Shown in pieces: positions 1 through 10,779 of a DNA stretch of 64,000 bases; position 1 is the first letter of the stretch, and each line of letters opens with the position of its first letter. The stretch is taken from the NCBI GenBank assembly GCA_963932145.1, contig OZ010582.1, positions 20,135,826 to 20,199,825 of the forward strand, given 5' to 3'. The translations under genes were made by a program, and so were the position numbers. Below the pieces are notes generated by a model that saw nothing but the letters and a program-made list of their open reading frames with translations, ran no database searches and had not been told where the DNA came from. This DNA comes from Acanthosepion lycidas. Lineage: Eukaryota; Mollusca; Cephalopoda; Sepiida; Sepiidae.

Positions 1-428
1 AATATTGTTATCCTCTTTTTAACACATTTGAAATTTCGAGTTATTACTTTATTTTCTTTTGCATATACTTGTGTGGTATTACTCTTGTTCGAACTCGACT
101 TGCATTACGGTCCGGCAACTGATTGATTTCGTCTACCTAAGATCAAATCACAACGTGGGTAGGTTAGACTAGAAATCAAAACAGTTACTTCGGTAACCAG
201 ACGTTGGAGGCGAGCTGGTAACGACAAGGCTGATATCGAATCTAACCAGATTCCCATCCGAATCACCAAAAGGTTAGAACGTCACATTTGGTGCCGCGAC
301 CAATACCAAGCCAGTTGGTCGTCACAGGACAGGATAGCACGACGGACGCGGCCAGGGAGACGTCACATTTGGCGCAGCGACACCGAGGGGGGCGTCACAA
401 ATGTAATCTACCAGAGACAAGATTCATA
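1..428. other. Non-coding, possible LTR/leader of a degenerate retroelement
   Basis: No gene is visible. Two similar segments, around 279-300 and 361-385, read ACATTTGGTGCCGCGAC and ACATTTGGCGCAGCGAC. TGG-initiated sequences like these can be primer-binding sites downstream of a 5' LTR. No second LTR can be seen, so this is only a suggestion. Confidence 0.2.
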
Positions 429-578
429 ATGCAAAGTGGACAAAACAGTAAGATAATAGAAAACAATGGAAATGGGATATTAGCATATGCAGACCAAGTT
501 AGACTGGAACACGATAGCCATGAAGAAATTTACAGCGAGCCTGAAAGTAATGAAGGCGAAACTGTCATGTCGAGGTAA
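429..578 (+). pseudogene. Short acidic ORF, possible gag-like remnant
   Basis: The first ATG after the possible primer-binding segments opens about 50 codons rich in Glu, Ser and Asn. The next 250 bases continue acidic and then Lys/Arg-rich coding character in other frames, interrupted by stops. That fits a decayed gag of an LTR element. No conserved motif such as a zinc knuckle is visible. Chance ORF is the alternative. Confidence 0.2.
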
Positions 579-839
579 GAAAACTAGACTGTGAAATCGA
601 GAGTGACATAGACTGTGAAGATGAACAAGAACAATCTTTAGAGGAAGACTTCTATGAAAAAAAGAAAAAGGTCAAGATCTCTCATATCTAGACAATCACT
701 TAGGGAGATGAAGAAACATAGTGAGAAGATAAAAGCTCCCAAAATAAGTACCAGGAAAAATAAGGAGATAAAACCTCTTCGGTAAAAGAAGATGATGTGA
801 CTCATGTACATATGAAATCACAAAGACTATAAATATCTA

Positions 840-1495
840 CGGCTATTACCCATGAGGCTGTTGAGTGCATACTACTTCCCGCGAATAGGTAACACTACAC
901 AACATGCACGATACATACTGTTATGGAGTAAGACTTCTGTACTTCTATAGTGGAATGGGGCTTCGGCGTTCAAATGAACAGTTGATTTACTCATGTCAAG
1001 AAGATTAATGAAGGATGGTAATGATTAGGAAACATGCGGATAATTTTAACAAAAGAAGCAATTTATTTACGAATTTACATGCTTGAAGATGTGTCAGTTG
1101 CTCGTTTCAGCAAAATAACTCAGGAATTTTGAAAGTCCGTAGTTTTAACGAATTTTCATGAGGAGGAAATGTTCATACAACAGATTAAACGATCTGAGAC
1201 AAAATAATATTCAAAATGTTTAAGACAAAGGTAAGAGAGTTCATTGCTCACCGAAGGGATATATGATTTGCATACGTTCAAAAGTAGACGAAGAGAGATA
1301 GTTTGAAATACTTAGCTTTCTTGGATTGTTGAAATAAAGTATTTTTAAGTGCCGCGTGCTTCGTTAAAAGCCGATAATATAAATGGCGAATGATTTTACA
1401 TTGTCAATAACTTGAACGTTGGTCGCGAGGAACTGTATGAAACATTTCACATAACTTCAGACACTCTTCTCTTATTAATTTAATTTTTGCCCTCA
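840..1495. other. No feature recognised
   Basis: AT-rich sequence with short frames only. No splice-bounded exon or repeat boundary could be assigned. Confidence 0.4.
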
Positions 1496-1498
1496 TTT

Positions 1499-1740
1499 TA
1501 TGTCAAAAAGAATTTCGCATAGTCTTGTTATATTTTTTTCTTTCTTCTTGGCTCAACAGCTAATTTCTGTGAAGACAGTTTTCCTTGGTCGAAAAGCAAT
1601 TTCACATAGGCTCGCGAATTTATTTCTGTTTTTCTCAGCTCGCCAGTCAATCTCTGTGAAGGCAAGATTCTCATTGGTCGAAAAAAATTCACACAGTCTC
1701 GCAAATTCCTTTCTGTCTTTTCCCTCAGTCCTCCGAATTT
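1499..1740 (+). repeat. 88-bp tandem repeat, about 2.7 copies
   Basis: Units begin near 1501, 1587 and 1676, each starting (G/T)GTC-AAAA followed by TTTC(G/A)CA(T/C)AG. The body contains CAG(T)C(T)AATTTCTGTGAAG. Units are perhaps 75-85% alike. The 80-codon frame across them is a by-product of the repeat. Confidence 0.75.
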
Positions 1741-1744
1741 GAAG

Positions 1745-2880
1745 GGAGTGAGTAAAGGGAGTTATTATTATTTCATATTCACTACACTTCCTGCTTTTCC
1801 TTACTACTGTGACAATGGACTGCTCCTACCTATAAATATGGCAAGTAGCCATATTAGAGGAGGATTTGAGTAGTATTTAATTTACTCAAGTATTTCCGTT
1901 CTATTGATGAGTGTTGAATAAACCCCCTCTTTGTTTTCTCTACTTAGTTTTCTGTTCCTTTGATACTCTCTCTAACTGCAGCCTTCCTAATTCTCGATTA
2001 TTTTGAACAAAGACAACATTACATAAATGAGTGTGTACATATTATGAATATATTTGTTTCTTTCGTGTTTATGGATTATTTGTGAATGTGAAAAGGTTTG
2101 TGTTCTGCACCTTGCTCAGGTTCAAGTATTTAGAGGGTAGCGTGATTGGGCTTATTATTGAAAGAGTTTTCACTTCTCTTGCAGCTTAACTTGTATTACA
2201 ACAAATGGTTACTTCGGAATTTTAGTTGTCAAAAACATATCGACTCTTATAATTCTTATTCTGAAATCGTTTTTAATTAGTATTTCAATTTCTAATTATT
2301 ACTGCGTCATTGAAGAATATCGACAATTTTAGTGTAGTGGCTTGATTTCATTAAGACCATTCTTAATAGGATAAATAGATCTATTTTTTGTACTCTGATG
2401 GGTAATCAGCGACGTTAGTTTAGGGTAACGTTTCTCAACTGGAGCTATAGATTAAATAGGTCTAGGAGAACGGCAACTCCAAATTCGAAACCAGATGTAA
2501 CCCTGGTGACATGCATACTCCACAGACATGGAAGCTATTATGGATTTTACAATTGACTGCAGCATGGAGTTTTGGATCCTATTGTCAGAGTTAGCTCCTC
2601 CTTAATTCCCTAATTCTTCACTAGGGGTCGCTCTCCCTACACTATAAATACTGGACGATTTCTTGACTCGTTCTCTTTCTCATTTCTTCATTTCAGCGAA
2701 CACATCTACAATGTAAGCTCTCGCAAAAGATAGCGTTTTCCCATTTGTGGGAGGCACCATGAACATTATACACACATACACGTACGTACGGACATTCACC
2801 AAAGAACAGACACAAATGTACACACACACAAATGTTATTGTCTATGTCCATTGTAAAATTGTGTTGTTTAATACATATAT
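1745..2880. other. No gene recognised
   Basis: AT-rich intergenic or intronic sequence. A CTATAAATA box near 2642 and an AATAAA near 1917 are isolated and could belong to retroelement remnants. No coding exon is supported. Confidence 0.35.
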
Positions 2881-2882
2881 TT

Positions 2883-2885
<3 letters not shown>

Positions 2886-2946
<61 letters not shown>
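2886..2946. repeat. (TA)n microsatellite
   Basis: Uninterrupted TA dinucleotides. The frame through it encodes only Tyr-Ile. Confidence 0.98.
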
Positions 2947-2950
<4 letters not shown>

Positions 2951-3125
2951 CTTGTTTGCTTTCCTTTCATCTTCGGTTGTATTCAATTAGTGTCCGCCAT
3001 TTTCTTGTAGTGGACCTTTTAATATTCTACCAGGAGTTACACGATTGTTTCTATTCAACAACACTCAAACCGACATGGTCCCTCTACACTGTCATCTCGA
3101 CTATGACTGACTTGTACAATACTTC

Positions 3126-3131
<6 letters not shown>

Positions 3132-3183
<52 letters not shown>
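3132..3183. repeat. (TA)n microsatellite
   Basis: Uninterrupted TA dinucleotides. Confidence 0.98.
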
Positions 3184-3188
<5 letters not shown>

Positions 3189-3459
3189 CACTTATAAGAT
3201 GCACGTATATTTAAAACAGGAATAAAACTTTCCAGAAAATACCCGGACGTGGCCAACAACTCTTTTCTACCGATATTCCGTCATTCCCGATAATGACGGA
3301 AGCAGTCGAAATAAATATTAAAACCAAAACAAATTAAAAAATATATCTTTGGACATTTATCCATCATTTTGATCCGGATGTGTAACAACCTATTCGAAAA
3401 TTAGAAAATGCAAAAAATTAAACAGATATGCCATGCCGTGTGTATTTCATACAACTTGT

Positions 3460-3575
3460 TTTATATAAAAGCGGACTCTGAGGTCAACACCAAGTGGCGA
3501 CAGCCTATTTCATCAATCTTCGCGCCATTGAAAGCCTGAAGATTGCGTTCAAGCATGAAACAAGTGGCACCCTGA
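3460..3575 (+). mobile_element. Penelope-like terminal fragment with hammerhead-like core
   Basis: The segment TATAAAAGCGGACTCTGAGG-TCAACACC is related to the reverse complement of 31128-31180. At 3536-3561 it reads CTGAAGA, a TGC/GCA stem with a short loop, then TGAAAC. This matches the hammerhead pattern CUGANGA - helix II - GAAAC. The nucleotide after the short helix III is G, so cleavage is doubtful. Assignment to Penelope-like elements is inferred, because that class is known to carry such motifs. Confidence 0.4.
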
Positions 3576-3919
3576 AAGGTAACCAGATGCAAGTCAATAG
3601 GAAAATAATTTATGAATTATTTTTATATTTTAAACAATCTTTATTTTTTAAAAGCTAGAGACACCAGGGGCATAGCTTCCATGTTAAAATCAAGCCTTTG
3701 TCATTTGATATTTTAAACTGTATTCTAAAGTCTTTAATCTTTAAGAATGAGTGGGTATAAATCCTTTCCCTTTCTCAAGGCATAACATATAAGGTTTAAC
3801 GTTAGAAAAAATTACCAAAGTCCATCAAGCACATGTTTTACACAAGCATACTTAAATATACAGTGTAATGTCTTAAAAATAAATTCTTATTTCAGGAGAT
3901 TTGTTTTATTATTTTCCTA

Positions 3920-4128
3920 GGCACGGTGAAGTAATGGATAGAGGCTCGAATCTAGGAATCGGAGAGCCGAGTTTGAATTCCAGTGAATCCATTACATTCA
4001 CTTATGCGCTAATACCCTTGGGAAAGGTATAAATCCTCTTCTTCTCCCGGCAGCTATGGATAAATAGCAAGACATACCAGGTTCTATAATCTTGGATGGC
4101 AACTGGTTTAGCGAAGAAAGAAATGGCA
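3920..4128 (+). mobile_element. tRNA-headed SINE
   Basis: The head reads GCACGGTGAAGTAATGGATA (A-box-like), then 45 bases later GAGTTTGAATTCC (B-box-like), as in tRNA-derived pol III promoters. A body of about 130 bases follows. Compare the heads at 15293, 31425 and 32195. Confidence 0.6.
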
Positions 4129-4129
4129 A

Positions 4130-4880
4130 CTTACTGCGGGAAAAAAGTCTGCCTCGTCAATCATGTATCGAAAAATACATGCTCACCTAAGCGTGTATCA
4201 CGCATTGCAGATAACTGAACTGATTTTCAAATTTCATGACTAATTTTTCATTATTAAAATTTAAATTGCGCTCCAGGGTTTTAGTCAATTCAAAAAGTGT
4301 ACCCTGAAGTAAAAAAAAGAAGGTTGAGAAACTTTGGTTTAGGACAATGGAATAAAATGTTTAAGAACCAATGAATTAGAGAACTCATAGCGCTATAGGG
4401 AGGCCTTTAGATCCTTACTTTTTGCTGGAACTGAGAACTAAATAAAAGACGAAACTTGTCTTCTTCTGATTTATGATAATACTATTAAGCTGAGATGAAA
4501 AACCCAAGATCATTACAGCCATTAATTGTCAAAATAAATAACAAACTCCACTTTTTCCCTGAAACATTATCTTCAAAAAAATTGTATATAAGTCTTAGAC
4601 GCAGAAAAAGTTTATAGGTTTCATTCTAGAAAATAAATACAAACAGATAGTCAAAAAAAAAAAAAAATTTATATTTAAAATTAAAAGAAAAAAAATTTGC
4701 AGCCGGATTAGAGCTCTAAAAAATATTTATTTTAAGAGAGGATCAGATAAAAAAAATTAGAAACATTTAAATCTTCTGACGTAGACAGCGCACTTTTAGC
4801 AACTGATTTATCCTCCCGACATTTTATTTTGTAGCTCTATGCCTCTTGAGACGAGTTACTAAGGAGAAGGGGTTGAATTT
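4130..4880. other. No feature recognised
   Basis: AT-rich sequence with A-runs. No gene or clear repeat boundary is seen. Confidence 0.35.
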
Positions 4881-4989
4881 ATTTGCAGTATGTTACTTGC
4901 ATAGAATTGGTTGCAAGATACTGTTTTATTGTTTTTTGTCTCTATTTTTTTCACTGTGGAGCACCAATTAAATTATTAAATGTAATTAC

Positions 4990-5060
4990 CGTTCAGGATG
5001 TAGGCGATCATGGCTCCGTAGGCATCAAGGCTCTCCACAGATTCCTTCTTTTTATTACCT
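4990..5060 (-). mobile_element. LINE family A, 3' fragment
   Basis: GATGTAGGCGATCATGGCTC followed by CTCCACAGATTCC matches the C-terminal coding end of family A as seen at 7862-7900 and 54830-54870. On the minus strand this is the Arg-Ala-Met-Ile-Ala region just before the stop. Only the last few dozen bases survive. Confidence 0.5.
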
Positions 5061-5559
5061 GTGAATTGCTACACGTTATTGGGAAAGATAGTAGAGTGCT
5101 TTCCTGTTACCTTCTCCACGGTTTAAAATTCAGAACTATTCTTGGACTGGTTGCCATCCAAAGCTAGAGAGTCTAGTCTACACTACTATTTAACCCATAG
5201 ATGGGAGAACAAATATATAGGGAGTGTTTTTACTAATTATAAAAGAGTGATGAATTGCTGGGGATAGAATAGTTTTGTTGATTTAAGTTCCCTGTAAATA
5301 AGTACGCATGGACGAAGTACGATTCGTTTTTTGTCTAATCGACAACATCATGGCGTCCGAGAAATAAAGTGTCCACTTGTATTGACAACACTGACTTAAA
5401 AAAAACGAATGAAATGGATCGGTTTGACCAATTATATAAGGATAAGTTATTTTTCAGCGCGCCCATGTCGCTACCGAATGTGACACAAGATCGAATTTTA
5501 AAGTGGGTTTACCGGTAATATCATAGCCTCCCCACTCGGCATTTCTCCACTTTGGGGAT

Positions 5560-5815
5560 ACTTAAGGCACCAGGAAATAAACCCAGCTCCCTAACAAAGG
5601 AGAGGTACTGCCTGGAGAGAAGGCCACTGGGGCCTAAAATCTTTAACCCTTTCCGACACACGAAAGAGCAGAGAAACAATGAAAGATTTTCTAAGCGTAG
5701 CTTAGATGTGGCACAAGGCCGAAAGTGTGGGCCACCCAGTGAGGATCGAATTTACGATTCAGTCATAACTGATCTAGTGAGACAAGCTTGCTAACCATTA
5801 CACCACGTCTATGAG
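5560..5815 (-). mobile_element. tRNA-headed SINE with GGCCTTGTGCCACAT module
   Basis: Read on the minus strand, the head is GTGGTGTAATGGTTAGCAAG, an A-box-like tRNA start. A B-box-like ATTCGATCCTCAC follows, then a central module GGCCTTGTGCCACATCTAAG. The same module recurs on plus at about 11508, 20207 and 37345. Cephalopod SINEs are known to share a conserved central domain; identity with that domain is inferred. Confidence 0.65.
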
Positions 5816-5829
5816 CCCAAATTATAGAG

Positions 5830-5963
5830 GGATAATAAAATCACGCCATTTCATTCATATTTCTTGGTTACCTAATTGACAACATCAGCGCCCCCTACAA
5901 ATCAAGCATTTACGTGTACTGACAACACTGACCAGAAAATAAAATGGAGTGATTTTATTATCC
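5830..5963. mobile_element. 134-bp MITE with 22-bp terminal inverted repeats
   Basis: The left end GGATAATAAAATCACGCCATTT and the right end pair over 22 bases with one mismatch. A diverged partial copy of its interior lies at 5337-5418, sharing GACAACATCA and TTGACAACACTGAC. There is no coding capacity. Confidence 0.7.
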
Positions 5964-5999
5964 TTATATAATTAGTAAAACCACTTCAGTACAAATGAG

Positions 6000-7255
6000 A
6001 TCTTGATTTCTGGGAGGCCTGGTGCTGTCTATTGGGTAAACAAGAATCATGATTCATCCATTCATTTACCTAGTTGCTAGCAAATAACTTAAACCAACAA
6101 CACTCTTCTTTTCAGTATACAACTACTTATTTTCGTTCTTCAATATAAAACTCTTATCAAATGTTCATTCCATACAGTATTTAGTGACCGGGTTTAGCCA
6201 GTAATGTGACGGAAAATCGTGTATTATTTTCTAACTTACTGGTCATAATCGTTGGGAAATTAAGGCAAAGAACTGAGTTTTAGGCTTCCAGTGCTAGTCT
6301 TTTGGCACCTCCACTGAATTTTCGATATCTAAGTATTAAAATTAAATTTTAAAAATGAAAAAGCATTCTTGACGATTTCATTTCAGTTTTAATTGAAAGC
6401 TAAAGGATTAAATTTATCATCTCCAGTAAGTAAAATATTCTGGTGTATTTCAGATAGAAATGTTATAGATTGGAATGTCAAATAATTGCTCGATTTTTAA
6501 ATTTTTTTTAAAAGAGGCCATTTTCTTAATTTTAAGAAATTTGTAAACAAAAAATTTATCAGTTTTAAAAATCTTTCAAAATTAAATTATAAATTTGTGA
6601 CGATTTTTGAACTATTATATTATTATAATTAAAATTTAAAAGAAATGAAAAAATTCTTCTAAAAATTCATTATTCATCGAAAAAATTTTTCTTCAGACAA
6701 TAGTGTCCTTAATATAACTTATTTACATAAGCGATTAAAAGCTTTTCTAATTAAATAATGTCATAGTTTTATTGCATTTTTATTTTACAATTCAGAGCAG
6801 ATGTTCAATGAAACGGGTAGCAAAAGAAAAAAAAATGGTTTACTTTCTCCAAATAGTCCTTTTTTTAACTAATAAAAAATCTCCTCTTAAAAATTTAATT
6901 TCTCGAAATTTCCTGAAATTAAGTAAGTGGGTGAAACATATGTAAAAGAAAAAAAAATTACAAAGATTTTCTAAAAAGAAAAATTTCAAAAATAATTTAA
7001 TTCATTTCTGAATATGTCCTGAAAGTTTCATTAAAATCCGACAATTTGAATTTTGCAAGAATTTCTAAATCAGTGTGTTTTTCACCGGAAAAACGCAAGA
7101 AAAAATAAACAACCTTTATCTTTGGTCCGCCGCTAACGTAAGAAAAACAAGATTTTTAACCAAAATTTACAGCGTGCTACAAAGGAGTAAAAATTTCGAA
7201 AAATAATAAAAAATGCTTTGGTCTTTCCTTTTAATAATAACATAAACATTTTGAT
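6000..7255. other. No feature recognised; probable intron/intergenic
   Basis: Very AT-rich sequence. A 3' splice-like TTTTACAATTCAG at 6783-6796 precedes a short open stretch, but no donor or homology supports an exon. Confidence 0.35.
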
Positions 7256-7264
7256 GATAAAATT

Positions 7265-7455
7265 TTTTTATTTTTATTGAGTTTGGGGCCTTTAACATCA
7301 TGTGAGGCTGCTTTTTACGTGACCAAGTGGAGGTCCCTACTCTTAACCAATTTGACAATAAAACTTTTTTTATTAAGTTTAGGGCCTTTTTTCATCATGC
7401 TATGCTGTTTTTTACGCCACCAAGTGGTTGTACCTACCAAAGAGTCATTATCACA
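7265..7455 (+). repeat. Two diverged ~100-bp tandem copies
   Basis: TTTATTGAGTTTGGGGCCTTTAA..CATCATG..GCTG(C/T)TTTTTACG..CCAAGTGG occurs at 7272 and again at 7373. The second copy is clearly diverged. Confidence 0.6.
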
Positions 7456-7549
7456 TTTTCGTAATAAATGGTTTGTAGCCTTCCAATGCTAAACATAAAT
7501 CTTTTTATTTAATATGATTCATTACGTTTAAATTTCTTTCTTTTCGTAG

Positions 7550-7738
7550 GTCGCTCGAGATACAAAAAGCAAAAAAGGAGATGTTTACGACGTTTCAAAA
7601 CAATACCCTTTTATGTAAAATCTGACTTCATCAATAACTTTATTGATAAATATGGTAACGGTACCAGTCCACAGAGCTCTTACAGGAAGCAAAGCTTGGG
7701 ATCCATTTTTCATCGTGAGTCTCTCAACAGATATTTGG
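7550..7738 (+). CDS. Candidate phase-1 coding exon, 63 codons (exon 1 of the plus-strand gene seen here)
   Basis: A pyrimidine tract and TTTTCGTAG acceptor end at 7549. The exon opens with two bases completing a split codon and stays open for 62 codons. It ends with one base before GTGAGC at 7739. Its length is 189 = 3x63, so it is flanked by phase-1 introns like the exons at 12786, 17717, 19211 and 25154. The peptide is basic at the start (Arg-Ser-Arg-Tyr-Lys-Lys) and Ser/Tyr-rich later. A second donor, GTGAGT at 7715, is also in phase 1 and would shorten it by 8 codons. No family is recognised. It lacks the VPKLDLSFL motif, so membership of the same gene is inferred from phase and strand only. 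Confidence 0.45.
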
Positions 7739-7845
7739 GTGAGCGGTTTTTCATTGTTTAGTTTTAATTTTGCTAACAGATTCAGTCGCTAATTTAGTGG
7801 TGAATGGGATTGAGGCGACTATGAAGCGGAAACAATTCTTCTCCT

Positions 7846-8425
7846 TTTATATGTCGTGTCCCTTCACGACGTAGGCGATCATGGCCCTCCACATCTTCCT
7901 GTCCCTTGTAGCTCTTGTCTTGTAGTTTTGTCTTTTTGTTGTTTCTCCCAAACCTTGTTCTAACATCCATTTGCTCAAATTCATCAAATATGTTACGCGC
8001 TGTTTTCCTCTGTCTTTCTTTCCCTCTATCTGTCCTGTGAGTATCAGGATTTCCAAGCCCTCTTTTCTCATTATGTGTTCCGGAAACCTCAACTGCCTCT
8101 TCTTGATGTTAAGTATAAGTCTCTTTTTTTTTCTTTTCTTATTATCTCCAAAACCTCGTCGTTGCTCATGTGCGGTCCATGGTATCCTCAGCCTCTTTCT
8201 GTAGAACGACAGTTCTGTTGTTTCAAGTCTCTTCTTCATGTTTGAGGAGATTGTCCAGCATCCGCTGTCATACAGAAAGACATATATCATGTTCAATACT
8301 CTTTTTTTTTTGCTTTTAATGAAATTTTCCTGTCTCTTAATACTCTGCTTAGCTTTTGGAATGCATCTTTGGTCGTCTCAATACGTCTTCGGAGCTCAAT
8401 GTCGCACTTTCATTCCTCTCTTAAC
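7846..8425 (-). pseudogene. LINE family A, C-terminal region of reverse transcriptase protein
   Basis: About 149 codons on the minus strand read the segment after the RT core: Leu-Tyr-Asp-Ser-Gly-Cys-Trp-Thr-Ile-Ser, then Arg-Ile-Pro-Trp-Thr. The block HIMRKEGLE follows, then IEGKKDRGKQRVTYL and a Trp-Arg-Ala-Met-Ile-Ala end. This is typical of endonuclease/RT non-LTR elements common in invertebrates. The same region occurs at 54811-55128. The endonuclease and most of the RT are absent (5' truncation), and the adjoining piece is inverted. Confidence 0.8.
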
Positions 8426-8500
8426 AATATAAGATATGGAGATGACACAGTGTTGATAACAGACACAGAAAGGAAACTACAAAAGCTGCTACAGAAAAAA
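8426..8500 (+). pseudogene. LINE family A, inverted RT active-site fragment
   Basis: Plus-strand codons read Asn-Asn-Ile-Arg-Tyr-Gly-Asp-Asp-Thr-Val-Leu-Ile, then Thr-Asp-Thr-Glu-Arg-Lys-Leu-Gln. This is the RT palm motif in a YGDD form. It aligns with the minus-strand copy at 56180-56260 but is in the opposite orientation to the adjacent piece ending at 8425. The junction looks like a twin-primed insertion. Confidence 0.75.
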
Positions 8501-8624
8501 CGAAATTAATTTATTAAACAAAGTAACTAATAATAACAAAACAAAATGTCCTTAGCAGCTGGAAGAATTTAGAGAACGCTATTTTCATAATGTTAACTGA
8601 AAATTACGTCAATTACTGTCACTT

Positions 8625-8720
8625 GTGGAGATATTGTTTTTATAAAAACAATATCTTCACATTGGACGAAACGCGTCGGCTACTATTACAGTTTCCCTAT
8701 TGTCTTTTACATTTATAAAT
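8625..8720 (+). mobile_element. Penelope-like terminal fragment with hammerhead 3' half
   Basis: GGACGAAACGCGTCGGCTAC at 8666-8685 matches the hammerhead helix II strand, GAAAC and GTC cleavage region seen at 38875-38900. The CUGAUGA half is missing. An inverted AACAATATC/GATATTGTT pair lies just upstream. Confidence 0.45.
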
Positions 8721-9111
8721 ATTGTCTTTTTCTACGGGTTAACTCTGAGAATTTTTTCATATATATATATATATATATATATTAAAATCACCTTCAAAAT
8801 CGTTTAAGCGGTTTTAAAGGCAATTTTTTAAATAAAAATCAGTCTATATAGGACATTGTACTAGCTCTATCTCTTTTATGGAACACTATTTAAAAAGATT
8901 AAGTTGTATCTAATATCATTACTTGAATTATATATATATATATTTAGCTCAACAAAATTTGTGATTCTAAAAATAATTTAATTAAAGAAATGTTTTTTAC
9001 CCGCTAAAATTGATATATAAAAAGAAGAAACGAAATAATATATGAAGAATATGGAGAAAAATGCATTGAAGTATTTTCAGTTTGATCAAAAAAAAAAAAA
9101 AAAGAATGCTC

Positions 9112-9116
<5 letters not shown>

Positions 9117-9153
<37 letters not shown>
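9117..9153. repeat. (TA)n microsatellite
   Basis: Uninterrupted TA dinucleotides. A shorter array lies at 8759-8782. Confidence 0.97.
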
Positions 9154-9154
<1 letters not shown>

Positions 9155-9155
<1 letters not shown>

Positions 9156-10255
9156 GAAATAATTATGAAAAACTTTACAAAGACTGGTTCAAGTGCGTAA
9201 CCCACTTCATTATATAAGAAAAAACATGACAGCTAAATGGCAGCAAAATACACTGTTGCAAAACAAGCCGGTAGAAGTAATGAATTGGTTTAGGCATTAG
9301 GAAATACTTCGATTGTACATCTGCATCAATATCACAGTAGAGTAAATAGATTCATTCATAGTGTTGCGGATGTGAGATGATTGTTGGAGATGAATAGAAG
9401 GTTTGAATTATCAGAAGGTTTAAAATTCTGTGTGTGCAATAATCTTCCATCCACAACAATTAATACAAGACAGAGAATAATGATTCAAAAACATCTTGTT
9501 TAAAAAAACGTAACAATTGAATTTATTAGTGTTTGATATACATGCATGAATACTTAGTGAAAAGGTTAGACAGAGTTGTATCTCTTAGATTAGGTAATAT
9601 TTGTACCTAAGTTCATAAAATGAAAGTAATTATTAAACTCTAGTTTAGAAGAATAAAGTTTCTTTAGCATGTTTGGAATTGTGTATTGTACAAGTTGGTA
9701 AAAGTTCAGAAGAGATTTCAGTGTTCGTACTTGCGTGAATGTTGGTAATGGTCTTTAACGTCTGACTGCATTAGTTAAGACGGGAGTTCTTGAAGATTAC
9801 ATCTTGGCAGCAAGGAATGAGACGCGAGAGAGATGAATGAAAAGAAACAACAGGGAGCTTGCACGTTTTCTGCTTTTATAATTTTGTTGTTCCACGTGAC
9901 AGGCTTAGATTGAGTTGGCGCCAAAATAGATCTGTCGCCTGGGAGTGATTTGATTGGTCGAAACTGACCAATCAGCAAGCTAGATTGAAGGTGATTAACC
10001 AATGAATATTTGTTATATATTTGTAAGATTGTGATGGGGAAAATTACAACAGGAATAGTGCATTTCCTAGCAGGGGTTAATTGGCTTGTTGTGGAAGATT
10101 CCACAAAAGTATCAGCCTTCTATGGTTACATCGTTCACACTATATGAGTTGCACAAGAATGATTTTACCAATATGAAGTTACATTTTTTTACAGTAAGGT
10201 TCACCCTTTACAAAGCTCTGGTACCATTCGAGCTAAAAGGCTACGTTAAGAGGCA
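9155..10255. other. No gene recognised; repeat-like
   Basis: GATTGGTC..GACCAATC at 9951-9975 forms a small inverted repeat with CCAAT boxes, as in some LTR promoters. No LTR pair or ORF with homology is visible. Confidence 0.3.
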
Positions 10256-10261
10256 ATTTGT

Positions 10262-10500
10262 GGGGATAGGAAGGGAAGATAAAGGTTAAACAGGTTAAGA
10301 TTGTAGTGATCAGGGAAACATCCTCTTGTGCGTCGGTTACACAGAGCAGTGGTTCGCATGAAAAAGCTGTTCGAGTGGAACTTCTCACCAATGGAATACG
10401 GAGGGAATGTGGATGGTTTGCTACTATGTAAGTGGCATAGCGTGTCCTTGCCGTGAAGGTTTAAACTGGCGGAACCAGGGAATGTCGTTTGTTCTAGCAC
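10262..10500 (-). mobile_element. LINE family D, 3' fragment
   Basis: Minus-strand translation ends with Arg-Gly-Cys-Phe-Pro-Asp-His-Tyr-Asn-Leu-Asn-Leu-Phe. This is the Leu-Trp-Asn-Xaa-Leu-Pro / Phe-Pro-Xaa-Xaa-Tyr-Asn-Leu region close to the C-terminus of many CR1/jockey-like LINE proteins. The same region is found at 34577-34700 (minus) and 30440-30540 (plus). Confidence 0.6.
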
Positions 10501-10550
10501 TTTCCATGGAAGTAGCGATAGAGAAGCAAGAGGCTTGCCACATCCTACCT

Positions 10551-10552
<2 letters not shown>

Positions 10553-10610
<58 letters not shown>
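10553..10610. repeat. (GA)n microsatellite
   Basis: 29 uninterrupted GA units, which generate Arg-Glu and Leu-Ser pseudo-ORFs. Confidence 0.98.
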
Positions 10611-10613
<3 letters not shown>

Positions 10614-10779
10614 GTGGGTTGGTTTAGAATAATTCGTCGTCACCCACAAGGGCTTGGAGAAGCTTTTGGACTCTATCAAAGCTGGAGAGTGAGGTCTGGA
10701 CAGCTCCCACCCAAATATGACAACAGTGCATTTTTTGCATGATCTGACTCTTGTAAAGATAGAGGATAGCACGTGGAGT

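Noticed and set aside
2640..2716. TATA box and short exon before GTAAGC
   Set aside because: The supposed exon would be 15 bases with no coding evidence. It could be retroelement sequence.
6780..6870. Phase-1 mini-exon after TTTTACAATTCAG
   Set aside because: Peptide is short and A-rich with no donor consensus and no similarity to the motif exons.
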